From the NCBI GenBank assembly GCA_031292275.1, contig JARLHL010000062.1:62001-126000 (forward strand): a stretch of 64,000 nucleotides of DNA, in the 5' to 3' direction. The notes under the pieces were generated by a model. That model saw only the letters and a program-made list of their open reading frames with translations, did no database searches and was not told the DNA's origin. Numbering within the stretch: the first letter of the stretch is position 1; every line of letters begins with the position of its first letter. Below, piece by piece: positions 18,174 through 29,376 of this stretch. Source of the DNA: Desulfocapsaceae bacterium. GTDB taxonomy: Bacteria; Desulfobacterota; Desulfobulbia; Desulfobulbales; Desulfocapsaceae. The position numbers and the translations under genes are program-made.

Positions 18174-19808
18174 TTAGAGAACCTTATTCCCGTTTCGCTC
18201 TGCGACAATGGAATTAGGTTCTTTCACGCGGAGCTTGTCGCCTGGATAGATTGCATTGGATTTCATGTTGTTCCAACCCTTAATCTCGTCAGGTGAAGTC
18301 TTGAATTTCTGGGAGATTGTCCAGAGGGTGTCTCCGTCCGCTATCTTATACCACTTGAATTCATCCCGGATTATTCGAGCAGGGACTTTTTTCTGGGCGG
18401 CCACGTTTATTGAACTTTCAACACGGCTTTCAGCGCCTTTGGCCAAAACCGCACCCTTGGCCTGTCGAGGAACACTGACTACAGCCGGCTTCTCATCCTT
18501 TCTCTGGACAACCTGCTCCTTCACTGCCGGAAGAGGAGTCGTCTGGGCTATGACCTCATTTTTGTCACGAGCCAGTTGATAGCGCGACACATAAACAGGT
18601 ATCTGTACACGCTGGCCGGTAGCAAGATGCTGTTTCTTTAAGTGATTTGCTTTGATCAGGGCCACCTCGGGGACGTTGTATTTCCTGCTGATGGTGGCAA
18701 GAGTCTCCTTGCGGGCGGCGATATGAGTTTTGTACTCTGTACTGACTACAGTGCGCAGCCGGGGAAGATTGTTGAGGGTGATGCTGCGGGTACCCGCAGG
18801 GATCTTGACCTGATATTTGCGGTCCAATGGGGTCTTGCTGGCAATCAATTCCGGATTCAGCGCCTGAAGCTCTTCCTTGCTGCTGTTGGTGACAAGGGCA
18901 AGCCCTTCAAAGCCCAGCCCCGGACCAACCTCCACGGTATCATAAGACGGGAGTGCAGTATACTGGATATCGGTGAAGCCGTAACGCGCGGGGTCCTTCG
19001 CAATGATTATCGCCGCCATGAGCTGAGGTACATAACGAATCGTCTCAAGACTGAGGTATTGCTTACTGGCAAGATCCCAAAAATTATTGACATTATACTT
19101 CTTCAGCCCGGTGCCGATCTTGCCTGCACCGGCATTATAGGATGCCACAGCCAGGTTCCAGTCACCAAACTGACGATAGAGATCGCCAAGCATCGTTACC
19201 GCTGCCTTGGTTGATTTTTCCGCATCCCGACGTTCATCAACGTAGCCATCGATCCTGAGGTCGTACTGGCGACCTGTCTCGGACATGAATTGCCAGAGGC
19301 CGATAGCTTGGGCGCTGGAGCATGCCCTCTGATTATATCCGCTTTCAATCATTGCCAGATAAGCAAGATCGAGAGGCAGCCCGGCTGATTTCAGCTCACG
19401 CTGCATCATGGGCAGATACCGTTTTGATCTGCTGAGCCAGGAGGCAAAAACCTTTCTCTGCTCATTCTGAAAAAAATCGATGTACATCTGGACCTGTCTG
19501 TTCATCGTCAACGGAAAATCAGAATGGACAGTATATCCGTTTGCGTCTGAAAGAAGCTGTCTCCCGTTCTCCCAGACGCCGGTCCGGCGCAGGGCATCCA
19601 ACTCCTGATTGAGGCCTGCCTCAGATTCAGTGGTTGCGGAAAGATCAGGAGAATCATCAGACGAACTGATAGAAGAATTGACGCCTCCTGCCTCATACGC
19701 GGAGGAGGAAAGAGAAGTTGGCGATTGAATATCAGAGCATGCCGAAAGAAAAGAGGAGCCGACAATTACTGCTAGGAGGACAGAAAATCTCTTATGTAGT
19801 TGAATCAT
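18174..19808 (-). CDS. mltD: Membrane-bound lytic murein transglycosylase D (MltD-like, LysM)
   Basis: A 544-residue lipoprotein with signal FSVLLAVIVGSSFLSAC and the lipid Cys near residue 24. The SLT domain (about 130-270) shows the catalytic-Glu region LAYLAMIESGYNQRACSSAQ, then AIGLWQFMSETGRQYDL and AVASYNAGAGKIG. Two LysM repeats follow: one near 370-410 (ATISRKYNVPEVALIKANHL) and one at the C-terminus (IADGDTLWTISQKF). It cleaves peptidoglycan to 1,6-anhydro products in the periplasm. It is convergent with trxB and divergent from the PBP gene. Confidence 0.95.
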   Translation of the reverse strand: MIQLHKRFSVLLAVIVGSSFLSACSDIQSPTSLSSSAYEAGGVNSSISSSDDSPDLSATTESEAGLNQELDALRRTGVWENGRQLLSDANGYTVHSDFPLTMNRQVQMYIDFFQNEQRKVFASWLSRSKRYLPMMQRELKSAGLPLDLAYLAMIESGYNQRACSSAQAIGLWQFMSETGRQYDLRIDGYVDERRDAEKSTKAAVTMLGDLYRQFGDWNLAVASYNAGAGKIGTGLKKYNVNNFWDLASKQYLSLETIRYVPQLMAAIIIAKDPARYGFTDIQYTALPSYDTVEVGPGLGFEGLALVTNSSKEELQALNPELIASKTPLDRKYQVKIPAGTRSITLNNLPRLRTVVSTEYKTHIAARKETLATISRKYNVPEVALIKANHLKKQHLATGQRVQIPVYVSRYQLARDKNEVIAQTTPLPAVKEQVVQRKDEKPAVVSVPRQAKGAVLAKGAESRVESSINVAAQKKVPARIIRDEFKWYKIADGDTLWTISQKFKTSPDEIKGWNNMKSNAIYPGDKLRVKEPNSIVAERNGNKVL

Positions 19809-20063
19809 TAGGCTCTTTTGCGTTTAGAGTTGAGTTTCCTTATAATAAATGAAAACAGAAGAAATTGTTACAGATGCCTGTTGAGATATCTTAAGTAACA
19901 AGGTACATTCACCATTATTGAAATGAATTCAAAAAACATATAATATTTAGACCAGAACGAAGTCTGAATTGCAAGGAAAAATGAACTGCGTTCATCCCTT
20001 TCTCTAAATTATCGAGCAGAACTAGATTCTTGCATCCATTTTCAAAGAATTTTACCGTAGACG
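19809..20063. promoter_or_regulatory. AT-rich divergent spacer between mltD and the PBP gene
   Basis: This 255-base AT-rich gap must hold the promoters of both cell-wall genes. ATGAAC-TGC-GTTCAT (19981-19995) is a perfect inverted repeat and could be an operator. I cannot assign -10/-35 elements with confidence. Confidence 0.35.
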
Positions 20064-23000
20064 ATGAAAAATTTTTTTTATTTTCTCCTTACGACAGGCC
20101 TTTTAGCCTGTGCCGGCGGGGCAGTGGTATTCTATTGGTTGGTCGTCCTTCATCCTGGTCAGGAAATCGATCAGGACAATATCCATCGCATTCTGGGAAT
20201 AGAGAGCCCTGTACTCTACAGTGACGGAGAAACGCGGCTGGGGGTTTTTTTTGACGAGGCCCACCGTCAGTACATTCCCTTTAACCGGATTCCGAAGGAC
20301 TTTGTCAACGCCTTGGTTGCCTCAGAGGATGAGAAATTCTTCAGTCATTTCGGTTTTGATCCTCTAGGCATCATCAGGGCGGCGATAAACAATCTGCTTG
20401 CGGGCCGGACAGTGCAGGGCGGAAGTACCCTGACCCAGCAGACTGCCAAGAACCTTTTCAAGCGTACAGACCGTTCCCTGACTGCCAAATTAAAGGAGCT
20501 GGTTTTTGCCTTGCGGTTGGAGCATCGCTATTCCAAGGAGAAGATCTTTGAGTTCTATGCCAATCAGTTCTTCGTGAGCGGCAATGCCGTCGGATTGGGG
20601 GTTGCGGCCCGTTACTATTTTAACAAGCTTCCCGAAGAGCTTACCCTGGTTGAATGCGCCTTCATTGCCGGCAGCGTCAAACGGCCCAATTTTTATAATC
20701 CCTTTGTGCAGAAGAACGACTTGGCCGCTGAAACCGCCAGAAAGAGGGCCAAAGCTCGGACCGGCTATGTCCTTGATCGGATGTTCGACCTGGGGATGAT
20801 TACCAAGGAACAGGTTGATGCGGCCAAAAGCCAGGAGATTGATTTCGATAAGGGTAAGGTTGGATATTCCCTCGATTATGTTATGGAATTAGTCAGAGAG
20901 GCCGTTTCCACAACGGAGGTCCTCGATGCGCTTGCTGCTCACGATATCACCAATCTGGCCACTTCGGGGGTGCGGATCATTACCACTGTGGATAAGAACC
21001 TCCAAGGAAAAACCCTGTCGGCGTTGAGGCATGAGCTCTCGCAGCTGGATGTGCGCCTCCGGGGGTATGATCGGGACGAGGTCCAGACGGAGCTGAAAAA
21101 AATAGACTATGACGGTGATGCAACGCTGCAGGAGGGGGCCTTCCTCCCCGGGGTTATCACCAAGGTCACTCCCGGCAATTTTCCTTCGGTCGAAGTGAGT
21201 CTTGACGGCAAGCTGGGGAACGGGATCATTGATCGGGAAGGGCTGAAAAATCTTGCTGTGGCCTTGGGAAAACGGCCGCGGCAGCCTTCGGCGGATGCCT
21301 CGAATAGGGAGTACGCTGCCCTCCTCGGACAGCTGAAGGAGCAGGACCGTGTCTGGGTGAGCGTCAGGCTCCTGGAGCCGGAAGGGAAGATCCTTCTTAA
21401 CCTGGAACGGTATCCCGAAGTGGAAGGAGGGGCGCTGGTATTGCAGGACGGCCGTATCAAAGCTGTAGCCGGCGGTGTTGAGAACAGATTCTTTAATCGG
21501 GCCATCTATGCCAAACGGACCATGGGCTCTTCCTTCAAGCCCTTCGTCTTCACCGCCGCCCTGCAACTGGGATGGAATGCTGCCGATGCCCTGTCCAATG
21601 TCCGTGATATCTTTGTCTACCAGAATCAATCCTATTTCCCGAGGCCGGACCACATATCGCCTTATGACAGCGTGTCGATGAGCTGGGCCGGGGTGGAATC
21701 GGAAAACATTGCCGCTGTCTGGCTCACCTATCATCTCTGCGATAAACTCAACGAGGCTCAGTTCAAGGAGGTCGCCGCCCATGTCGGTCTGGCTCCTCGG
21801 GTTTCAGCCAGCGGAGAGACGGAATCCTATAATAGTTACAAGGCCCGGATCAGAGACACCTACGGGATACTTATTGACGATAAGGCCCTGGCTGCTGCTG
21901 CCTACAACAGCGCGATTGCCAACAGCGAGACGGATTTTATCTTTGACAACAAGCTGGATGAATACAAACTGCTCAAGAAATTATATTATGGTCAGGGACT
22001 TGAGGGCGTTAGAGAGCAGACGGGGGACGGAGACAGTGACGGCGCAGACTCGGGGCGGCAGGAAATGGGGCTCAGGGAGAAAGCGGTCAGTGGAGGCTTT
22101 TTGTCCCTGCAATCCTTGAAAAAAGAACTGGACGCATACAGGAAGGGGATCGAGGGGAACCTCTTCGACCCTGGGTCCGGATCAGGCCTCTCCGATGAGC
22201 CTTTGGCCTTTGATGCGGAGCCGCCGCGCGGTGTCCTTTGCTATGACAGTTTCCAGGATCGTTACAGTTATGAAAGGAGAAGCGAGTTACCTGGCAATAT
22301 GGTGCCGGTGAGCCGGGCCCACCTGCAGGAGTTGCTCCTGGGGATGGACCAGGCCGGCAGAAAAGGATTCTGGGATAAAGTCTTTATTAAATCTACCGTG
22401 AGCCTGGCAGGATTTGAAATCCTGGAAAACCAGATAAATCTGGAGTTCGCGCGCCTGCGGCAATTGCCGGCCTACAATCTGGATGTCCTCTCCTCGGTCA
22501 GGGATTTCAGGATACTGGTCGGTCTCGAGTATCTCGTTGAACTCGGGCGGCAGATGGGGATAAGGAGCAAAATGGATCCGGTCCTTTCGTTCCCCCTGGG
22601 CTCCAATGTCGTTACCCTGCTGGAGGCAACGAGGATGTATGAGGGGATGGTGACCGGGGCTGTTTCCATCTATGGTGAGCAGGGGCAGGAGAATGGGGAT
22701 GTGCTGGCCGTGATTGACCGGATCGAGTCGGCCACCGGAGAGGTCCTGTATCGCCCTAAGAAGACCACCACCCATCCGGTAGCGCCTCAAACCTCCCTGG
22801 CCGTCGGCCATATCCTGGAAAATGTCGTCAAATACGGGACGGGGCGCTATGCCGATAAAAATGTCAGGATGATAGGAAAAGACGGGAAAACTCTGAATAT
22901 TCCTGTACCCCTGCTGGGAAAGACCGGAACAGCCAACAACTATACCAACGCCTCCTTCTTGGGGTATCTCCCGGGGCCGGTCGAGCAGGCCGGAGCTATG

Positions 23001-23417
23001 CCAATAGGCGGAGGTTTTGCCGTCGGGGCCTATGTGGGGTATGACGACAATAAGCCGATGAAGCAGGGAGCGCTGCGGGTGACCGGGGCGGTGGGGGCGC
23101 TGCCGACTTGGACGGAGGTGGTCAATACCATTTTGTGGGAGGAAGGATACGGGCAGCGCCTCAACCAAGCTGACATTCCCCGCACAGGCCTGATGGTTAA
23201 GCGCGACGATCTGCAGCAGGTGAATGTGGCGGTACGTACCGAAAATGGCGGCCTTCCGGCCAGGCCCGTTTATTTTGTGGATGAACATGACCGCTATAAA
23301 CCGTCGATTATGACCTTTGCGGCATTTGACGAAACAGGGGATATGGAACCGGCAAGAGAGTTTAAGCCTTTCTGGAAGACCACTCCGCAGGAGAATCCGG
23401 AGGCGATTCAGCAGTAG
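20064..23417 (+). CDS. Class A penicillin-binding protein with large insertions
   Basis: A bifunctional peptidoglycan glycosyltransferase/transpeptidase of 1117 residues, anchored by one N-terminal membrane segment. The GT51 domain shows ASEDEKFFSHFGFDPLG near residue 86 and GGSTLTQQTAKNL near 118. The transpeptidase has SxxK in GSSFKPFV (about 488), a likely SxN in VESENIA (about 545) and KTGT in LGKTGTANNY (about 952). The distance between SxN and KTG is more than 400 residues, far longer than in E. coli PBP1a or 1b, because of charged inserts around 640-740. It belongs to the PBP1 group but is not a clear orthologue of either. Confidence 0.93.
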   Translation: MKNFFYFLLTTGLLACAGGAVVFYWLVVLHPGQEIDQDNIHRILGIESPVLYSDGETRLGVFFDEAHRQYIPFNRIPKDFVNALVASEDEKFFSHFGFDPLGIIRAAINNLLAGRTVQGGSTLTQQTAKNLFKRTDRSLTAKLKELVFALRLEHRYSKEKIFEFYANQFFVSGNAVGLGVAARYYFNKLPEELTLVECAFIAGSVKRPNFYNPFVQKNDLAAETARKRAKARTGYVLDRMFDLGMITKEQVDAAKSQEIDFDKGKVGYSLDYVMELVREAVSTTEVLDALAAHDITNLATSGVRIITTVDKNLQGKTLSALRHELSQLDVRLRGYDRDEVQTELKKIDYDGDATLQEGAFLPGVITKVTPGNFPSVEVSLDGKLGNGIIDREGLKNLAVALGKRPRQPSADASNREYAALLGQLKEQDRVWVSVRLLEPEGKILLNLERYPEVEGGALVLQDGRIKAVAGGVENRFFNRAIYAKRTMGSSFKPFVFTAALQLGWNAADALSNVRDIFVYQNQSYFPRPDHISPYDSVSMSWAGVESENIAAVWLTYHLCDKLNEAQFKEVAAHVGLAPRVSASGETESYNSYKARIRDTYGILIDDKALAAAAYNSAIANSETDFIFDNKLDEYKLLKKLYYGQGLEGVREQTGDGDSDGADSGRQEMGLREKAVSGGFLSLQSLKKELDAYRKGIEGNLFDPGSGSGLSDEPLAFDAEPPRGVLCYDSFQDRYSYERRSELPGNMVPVSRAHLQELLLGMDQAGRKGFWDKVFIKSTVSLAGFEILENQINLEFARLRQLPAYNLDVLSSVRDFRILVGLEYLVELGRQMGIRSKMDPVLSFPLGSNVVTLLEATRMYEGMVTGAVSIYGEQGQENGDVLAVIDRIESATGEVLYRPKKTTTHPVAPQTSLAVGHILENVVKYGTGRYADKNVRMIGKDGKTLNIPVPLLGKTGTANNYTNASFLGYLPGPVEQAGAMPIGGGFAVGAYVGYDDNKPMKQGALRVTGAVGALPTWTEVVNTILWEEGYGQRLNQADIPRTGLMVKRDDLQQVNVAVRTENGGLPARPVYFVDEHDRYKPSIMTFAAFDETGDMEPAREFKPFWKTTPQENPEAIQQ

Positions 23418-23614
23418 GGGAAGGGAGACCTTCCATAGTTCGCAGGTGGTCCTGCCCCAGGATATCCGGTCTGGTTCAGGTCACCTGAACACAGCTCAGA
23501 GAGAAATGATTATTTTCTCCCAGTCCTTGTGCGGCATGGCAGATCAGAATCCGGTATCGTGTTCGGAGACAGGCTCTATCCATTATAAGAAAGTCTCGTT
23601 TGAGCCCGGTCAAG

Positions 23615-23679
23615 CCATGTTAAAATGACGAGCGTGCATATTTCATTGTGGCTGGCCGGTCCGGTCAGGCTATGCCGGC
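23615..23679 (+). repeat. Dispersed intergenic repeat, copy A
   Basis: The last 55 bases match copy B (53501-53565) at about 42 of 55 positions without gaps; the first 10 have diverged. An AAGTCTCGT block about 25 bases upstream is also shared with copy B. It lies between the PBP and PilZ genes. Confidence 0.65.
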
Positions 23680-23722
23680 TGGTGGCAGCGGATCAACGGA
23701 CGAACGTGCAGGGGAGACAGAG

Positions 23723-24070
23723 GTGGGAAAAGACGACAGACGGCAGTTTACCAGACGAAACAAACAGAGCATTGTCCATTTTCAGGTTATCGAATCCCCT
23801 GACAGCATGGGTGCCGACAAGGAAGCAGTGGTCAAAGACTACAGCGCCGGGGGAATTCGTTTTTCAGCCAGGGAGCCCCTGGGAAAAAATACCAGAATCT
23901 CCATCAGGTTTGAATCCGAGGAGTGGGGGAAGGACCTGACAGCGGTTTACAAGGATCCGAAACACAGCCTGATGGATGTGATCGGGTCCGTGATGTGGTG
24001 TCTGGAAAGCCGGGAAATCCCTGGTGAATATGAAATCGGCACCCAGTTTATCGATGAAATAGAGCAGTGA
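23723..24070 (+). CDS. PilZ-domain protein
   Basis: A 115-residue single-domain protein. DDRRQFTRRNKQSIVHFQV contains the RxxxR c-di-GMP-binding motif of PilZ domains, and KDYSAGGIRFSARE is the matching D/NxSxxG motif. It probably senses cyclic di-GMP and passes the signal to a partner protein by contact. I chose GTG at 23723 because it follows GGGGAGACAGAG. A longer frame reaches back to 23648 but overlaps repeat copy A. No enzymatic domain is attached. Confidence 0.82.
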   Translation: MGKDDRRQFTRRNKQSIVHFQVIESPDSMGADKEAVVKDYSAGGIRFSAREPLGKNTRISIRFESEEWGKDLTAVYKDPKHSLMDVIGSVMWCLESREIPGEYEIGTQFIDEIEQ

Positions 24071-24241
24071 GTTCCCTCGCCGCTGTCCTGGCGTATCCCT
24101 GCACGATTCCTTTTCTTGCGGGTATTGTATGCACTTCGTTGCTTTTCCTCCTTTCAAAGTCTGCTTGAATTTTTTTTAAATAGGGGTAGTGTAGGCGGGA
24201 AAGACGTATGACCTTTTTGTTAATCTTTTATGGGAAATATC

Positions 24242-26038
24242 ATGATTTCATGTAAATACCTCCTCGCTGCAGGTATGGCCGCACTCCTCATTACGGGCTG
24301 TATGCCTTCTCTGAGAAGTCCTGTTTCTTCGAGACCGGATATGACGGATATGCAACGGGAGGGGCAAACACCCGGTACCTTCGATTCTTCAGTGCCTGAT
24401 AAGCGGGGTCGAAGGCCTCCTGTCAAACCGGAGCCGGATGAGGTCTCGGCGGACCAGCCGGTGCAGTCCATGGATGATAAGGTCCGGCTCTTGATCCCGT
24501 CGACCAAGTTTATCAATAATCGAACCATTGAGTATCAGAAAAAACTTGATCGCTGGAAGGAGATTGACAGTCAGGCAGCAACGCTGAATCTCAGTCGGGA
24601 AGATACTGAAAAAATGGCGCGATGTTTTGGGGATATTCAGAAAATAATGAATGGATATAACCATATGCATGACTTGATTCAGCAGATTGATACAATCAAT
24701 CCGGCTATGATCAATGAGGGTGAGATTTTGGAACTCCAAAAGGCCGACATTGCCTTCATGGAGGGGGAGTGCAACCGGATTCTGACCGCCGCCCCTCAGG
24801 AAAAAAGCCAGGTTCAGGCAAAGCCCCCACAAAAACCCTCGGGCAGTCTTGCCCCGATGGAAGCCCTGATCAATCAGCATTCCGACAAGGGTGAATATGA
24901 AGAGGTGGTGCAGACCTGGAGCAAGATACCCGACAACCAGCTGGGTGATGTGTCGTTGAAGACCAAGATTGCCTATGGCAACGCACTGATGTTCCTGCAT
25001 CAGGAAGAGAAGGCTGCAGAGGTCTACCAGCAGATTGTCGACCAGATTGCAAACTCCAATGAGCAGAAAACGGATCTTCTGTCTCTGCGCAAAATCCTTG
25101 CCGATTTATATACCGCCTCCGGGAATTACCCTGCCGCCCGCAAGCAGTATCAGAACATAGAAAAAGAATATCAGGATCTTGGTAAGGCGGATGAGTGGTC
25201 AAAGACGCATTTGAATATTCTTGAACACAATGACAAGAACAGCCCGGAGCTGGCGCAGTATTCAGGGATCTTAAGAAATTACATGGGATTCATCCCGGAG
25301 CAGGATGGGTATAAGATTGTCTGGCAGGCCGATAAATTTTTGAAGGCCTATCCGAACTCTGCTGTCGCTGCCAATGTCGAAATGATCAAGGCAGGGGCCG
25401 GGCAGCGTGCGGATACATGGTTTAACGGGATTTTTGTCGATGCCGACAAGCTGGGAGCAGACAAGCACTATGCCGAGGCCATTAAAAAACTGCAGGCAAT
25501 CCCTGAAGATATACTCAGCCCTGAACAGAGGTTAAAGGTCAGAGATAAAATTGACGCTCTGACCCTTGCCAATGCAGTTGAGCGGGAGACGGTCAAGATC
25601 GGGAAGAGCCAGAATCTCCAGCGACGATGGAATGAGGGGATGGGGCTGGTTGATGCGGGGAAATATGATGAGGCCGTGAAGGTCTTCAGTGAGATGCAGG
25701 ACACGGAATATGCATCCAAGGCCATAGACGAAATTAAAGAAATTTCATCGCTTGCCGCCAAGGCCCAGAGGCGGAAGGCTGCGGAACTCTTCATCCGCTA
25801 TACCAAGACCACCGATCCGGACAGCAAGATGAAGCTTCTGATCGAATCGCGGGACACCCTGGCCGATATCCTCGTCAAATACCCGAATATTGATTTCACC
25901 GACAAGGTTGCGGACAACCTGAAGAGGGTTGAGGCCGAAATACGGGCACAGGGGCAGAAGTCTGCTGCAGACAGCCAGAGTTCTGCCTCCGCACCGGTGA
26001 GCCTGCCTGATGTCTCTGCTGATAAAAAGACCCCGTAA
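24242..26038 (+). CDS. Outer-membrane-type lipoprotein with TPR-like repeats
   Basis: From ATG 24242 the protein has 598 residues. The signal MISCKYLLAAGMAALLITG ends at a lipobox Cys, so it is a lipoprotein. The mature part is helical. A Pro-rich linker follows about residue 180, then TPR-like helix pairs (NALMFLHQEEKAAEVYQQIV, LADLYTASGNYPAARKQY, MGLVDAGKYDEAVKVFSEM) over residues about 210-560. The tail is Ser/Ala-rich and flexible. Such proteins often scaffold envelope complexes; no specific family is recognised. An ATG at 24230 is possible, but TGGGAA favours 24242. It is followed by a bidirectional terminator. Confidence 0.82.
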   Translation: MISCKYLLAAGMAALLITGCMPSLRSPVSSRPDMTDMQREGQTPGTFDSSVPDKRGRRPPVKPEPDEVSADQPVQSMDDKVRLLIPSTKFINNRTIEYQKKLDRWKEIDSQAATLNLSREDTEKMARCFGDIQKIMNGYNHMHDLIQQIDTINPAMINEGEILELQKADIAFMEGECNRILTAAPQEKSQVQAKPPQKPSGSLAPMEALINQHSDKGEYEEVVQTWSKIPDNQLGDVSLKTKIAYGNALMFLHQEEKAAEVYQQIVDQIANSNEQKTDLLSLRKILADLYTASGNYPAARKQYQNIEKEYQDLGKADEWSKTHLNILEHNDKNSPELAQYSGILRNYMGFIPEQDGYKIVWQADKFLKAYPNSAVAANVEMIKAGAGQRADTWFNGIFVDADKLGADKHYAEAIKKLQAIPEDILSPEQRLKVRDKIDALTLANAVERETVKIGKSQNLQRRWNEGMGLVDAGKYDEAVKVFSEMQDTEYASKAIDEIKEISSLAAKAQRRKAAELFIRYTKTTDPDSKMKLLIESRDTLADILVKYPNIDFTDKVADNLKRVEAEIRAQGQKSAADSQSSASAPVSLPDVSADKKTP

Positions 26039-26040
26039 GA

Positions 26041-26070
26041 AAAAAGGCCCGCGCTGGCAGCAGGCCTTTT
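26041..26070. terminator. Bidirectional terminator between the TPR lipoprotein and RND pump genes
   Basis: AAAAAGGCC...GGCCTTTT forms a symmetric stem with A- and T-runs on both sides, between convergent stops at 26038 and 26080. Confidence 0.8.
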
Positions 26071-26079
26071 CCTTATCTT

Positions 26080-29000
26080 TTAGGCAGACGCTCCGCCCCA
26101 GCGGCTTTTGACCATGAAGTAGAGTACCGGAACGGCCATTCTGCTGACCAGAAGCGATGCTATTTCTCCGAACATCAAGGAGATGGCCAGTCCCTGAAAA
26201 ATCGGATCTGCCAGGATCACCGAGGCGCCGACCACCACTGCCAGGGCCGTCAGCAACATGGGGCGGAAACGGACTGCGCCGGCCTCTGTAACGGCCTTGG
26301 CCAGGGGCAGACCATGCTGCAGGCGCAGTTCGATGAAGTCCACCAGGATGATGGAATTCCGGACGACGATCCCCGCCCCGGCCATGAAGCCTATCATGGA
26401 GGTGGCCGTAAAGAAGGCGTGCAGTCCCCAGTGGGCAGGCAGGATGCCGATAAGCGAGAAGGGGATGGCTGCCATGACCACCAGCGGGGTGATATAGTCC
26501 TTGAACCAGCCCACCATCAGCATGTAGATCAGGATCATGACAACGCAGAAGGCCAGGCCCAGGTCGCGGAAGACCTCCAGAGTAATATGCCATTCTCCGT
26601 CCCATTTGATTCCCGGCTCTCGATCCGTGAAGGGCTGATTCAGGTTGTACACTGTCATCGCCTCCCCGGTCCCGCCAAAGTCTTTGCCGTTTAATGCGGC
26701 CAGCTGCCTGTTCATCTTCAGGATCGCATAGACCGGACTCTCGATGCTCCCGGAGACATCGCCGGTGACATAGATCACAGCTTTGAGATTCTTCCGGTAG
26801 ATGGGCTGTTCAACGGCCTCTTCGCCGACATGGGTCAGCTCCCGGAGAGGCACCAGGGCCGTTCGCTGTCCCGATTCCGGTCGCAGGGAGATGTCCAGCA
26901 GTGAATCGATCCTGGCCTGCAGGGCCCGGGGCAGTTCGAGTATCATGTTAATCTCTTCCTTATCGGCTGGTTGATGAAAAAGGTCGATGGTCCTTCCCTC
27001 CATGGCCATCCGAATAGTCCGGGTGATCTGTTCTTCGGATATTCCGTTCAGGGCCGCCTTTTCCTTATCCACACTGATGGTTTTCCGCATGCGGTCGATC
27101 TGCCGGTACCAGTCCACATCGACGACCCCTTCGGTGCTCGAAAAGATCTGCTTTACCCGAGAGGCCAGCCTGACCCGGTCCGCATCGGTGGGACCATAGA
27201 TTTCGGCCACCAGGGTCTGCAGGACGGGAGGTCCCGGCGGGACCTCCGCCACCGCCACGGCGGCCCCGTATTTTTTGGCAATCTGGGCCAGGCCTGGCCG
27301 GATGCGTTTGGCTATGTCATGACTTTGGACGTCCCGTTCATGTTTCGGGAGCAGATTGATCTGAATATCGGCCACGGCAGGGCCGCTGCGGAGAAAATAG
27401 TGGCGGACCAGACCGTTGAAATTATAGGGGGATGCGGTGCCGGCGTAGATCTGATAATTCAATACCGTCGGGTCCTTGCCGGCTTGTTCGGCCATTTCCA
27501 TGGCGACGTTTGCGGTCTGCTCCAGGGTCGAGCCCTCGGGCATGTTGAGAACAATTTGGAATTCACTTTTATTATCGAAGGGGAGCATCTTCACTTTGAC
27601 CAGGCCGAGACCGACCAGGGCGCAGCTGGCCAGTAGCAGGGAAATTATGACGGCAAAGAAGATGATCCGCGATCTGCCTCGGGACAGGAGAGGATCCATG
27701 ACCCGGTGGTAGAGCCTGGTGAAAAAGTCATCGGGCACGGTCTCTTCGCTCCCCAGAGGCTGGAAATGGCCCCGCTTCAGGATGTGTGTGGCTGCGAAGG
27801 GGGTCACTGTGAAGGCGATGAAGAGGGAAAAAAGCATGGCCGCCGAGGCGCCGATGGGAATGGGGCGCATATAAGGGCCCATGAGGCCGCCGACAAAGGC
27901 CATGGGCAGGATGGCGGCAATGACCGCCCAGGTGGCCAGAATGGTGGGGTTGCCTACCTCGGCGACCGCATCCACCGCCACCTGGGCAATTGATCGCCCG
28001 GCATTCTCCGGCAGACGGAGGTGACGGACAATGTTTTCGACCACGACGATGGCGTCATCCACCAGGATGCCGATGGAAAAGATCAGGGCGAACAGGGTGA
28101 TGCGATTCAGGGTATAGCCGTAGAGGTAAAAGATCAGCAGGGTCAGGGCCAGGGTAGAGGGAATGGCCAGCATCACGACCAGGGATTCCCGCCATCCCAA
28201 AAAGACCAGGATCAGGAGGGCCACCCCAAAGACGGCGATCCCCATATGCAGCAGCAGTTCGTTGGATTTGTCGGCCGCTGTCGCCCCGTAGTTCCTGCTC
28301 ACGGTGATGGTGAGATCCGGGGGGATGAGACTGCCCTTCAGACTCTCCACCTTTTCCAGGACCGCCTGCACCACCTGCACTGCATTGGCCCCCGGCCGTT
28401 TGGCGATGGACAGCGTTACCGCCGCCTCTTTGGCGTTCTGATCCGGGCTGCCGAAGAGGACGTAGCTGTCAGGTTCTGCCGGTCCGTCGATGATCCTGGC
28501 CACCTCGCTCAGGTAGACGGGCCTCCCGTCCGAGACCCCGACGACGATTCGTCCGATCTCGTCCGCACTGGTCAGAAAACCTCCGGTCCTAATCAGGACT
28601 TCGCGGTTCACGGACTCCAGCCTGCCCGGGTAGGACTGGAGATTGGCGCCGCGCAGGCGTGCAGCCAGGTCGTCCACAGTCAGGTTCCGTGCTGCCAGAA
28701 GCAGCGGGTCAAAGAGGATCCTGACCTCCCGGCGGACGCCGCCGATCAGCTTGGTCTCCGCCACATCATGGATATTCTTGACCGCATCGTCGACCTGGGT
28801 TGCCAGGCGTCGCAGCATGAAATGATCATAGACCGGGCTGTGGAAGGTCAGCGCCAGAACCGGCACATCGTCGATGGTGTGCGGTTTAATCAGGGGGCGT
28901 GAGACCGAAGGAGGGATGCGATCGAAATTCATGGCCAGCTTCTGGTTCAGGCGGACGATGGAGTTCTCCAGGTCGGCCCCGACGAAAAATCTGACCACCA

Positions 29001-29304
29001 GAAGGCTCTGGCCGGGCATGGAGGTCGAATAGATATATTCCACCCCCGGCAGTTCGTAGAGGAGCTTCTCCATGGGTATGGAGAGACGCTCCTCTACTTC
29101 TTTGGGGGTGGCGCCGGGCATGGATACCATCACGTCGATCATCGGCACCCTGATCTGCGGCTCCTCCTCCCTGGGCAGGATGATGACGGCTAGCAGGCCC
29201 AGCAGAAGAGAGGCGATGATGGCTAGTGGGGTGAGCTTCGAGGTAATGAACATCGAGGCAATCCGGCCGGCGAAGCCGGTCTTTGTAGGGGTATCGGTAT
29301 TCAT
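26080..29304 (-). CDS. RND-family efflux pump, inner-membrane permease
   Basis: A 1074-residue transporter of the AcrB/HAE1 superfamily. Two six-helix halves are separated by large periplasmic loops. The proton-relay segment [17 protein letters not shown] in TM4 has both Asp residues. The N-terminus reads [15 protein letters not shown] and then [21 protein letters not shown], typical of the family. It is driven by proton influx and exports substrates through the adaptor and TolC encoded just upstream. Substrate cannot be told from sequence. It is the last gene of the leftward kinase-regulator-TolC-adaptor-pump group. Confidence 0.95.
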   Translation of the reverse strand: MNTDTPTKTGFAGRIASMFITSKLTPLAIIASLLLGLLAVIILPREEEPQIRVPMIDVMVSMPGATPKEVEERLSIPMEKLLYELPGVEYIYSTSMPGQSLLVVRFFVGADLENSIVRLNQKLAMNFDRIPPSVSRPLIKPHTIDDVPVLALTFHSPVYDHFMLRRLATQVDDAVKNIHDVAETKLIGGVRREVRILFDPLLLAARNLTVDDLAARLRGANLQSYPGRLESVNREVLIRTGGFLTSADEIGRIVVGVSDGRPVYLSEVARIIDGPAEPDSYVLFGSPDQNAKEAAVTLSIAKRPGANAVQVVQAVLEKVESLKGSLIPPDLTITVSRNYGATAADKSNELLLHMGIAVFGVALLILVFLGWRESLVVMLAIPSTLALTLLIFYLYGYTLNRITLFALIFSIGILVDDAIVVVENIVRHLRLPENAGRSIAQVAVDAVAEVGNPTILATWAVIAAILPMAFVGGLMGPYMRPIPIGASAAMLFSLFIAFTVTPFAATHILKRGHFQPLGSEETVPDDFFTRLYHRVMDPLLSRGRSRIIFFAVIISLLLASCALVGLGLVKVKMLPFDNKSEFQIVLNMPEGSTLEQTANVAMEMAEQAGKDPTVLNYQIYAGTASPYNFNGLVRHYFLRSGPAVADIQINLLPKHERDVQSHDIAKRIRPGLAQIAKKYGAAVAVAEVPPGPPVLQTLVAEIYGPTDADRVRLASRVKQIFSSTEGVVDVDWYRQIDRMRKTISVDKEKAALNGISEEQITRTIRMAMEGRTIDLFHQPADKEEINMILELPRALQARIDSLLDISLRPESGQRTALVPLRELTHVGEEAVEQPIYRKNLKAVIYVTGDVSGSIESPVYAILKMNRQLAALNGKDFGGTGEAMTVYNLNQPFTDREPGIKWDGEWHITLEVFRDLGLAFCVVMILIYMLMVGWFKDYITPLVVMAAIPFSLIGILPAHWGLHAFFTATSMIGFMAGAGIVVRNSIILVDFIELRLQHGLPLAKAVTEAGAVRFRPMLLTALAVVVGASVILADPIFQGLAISLMFGEIASLLVSRMAVPVLYFMVKSRWGGASA

Positions 29305-29376
29305 CGTTTATATTTCATCAGATGATGTCCTCTCTCTGGAATCTGTTGTCCTGTTCACTCTCTTGCCGGGCAGGAA

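Noticed and set aside
26971-28902. Several rightward frames of 200-290 residues
   Set aside because: They are antisense to the RND permease, which has intact family motifs along its whole length.
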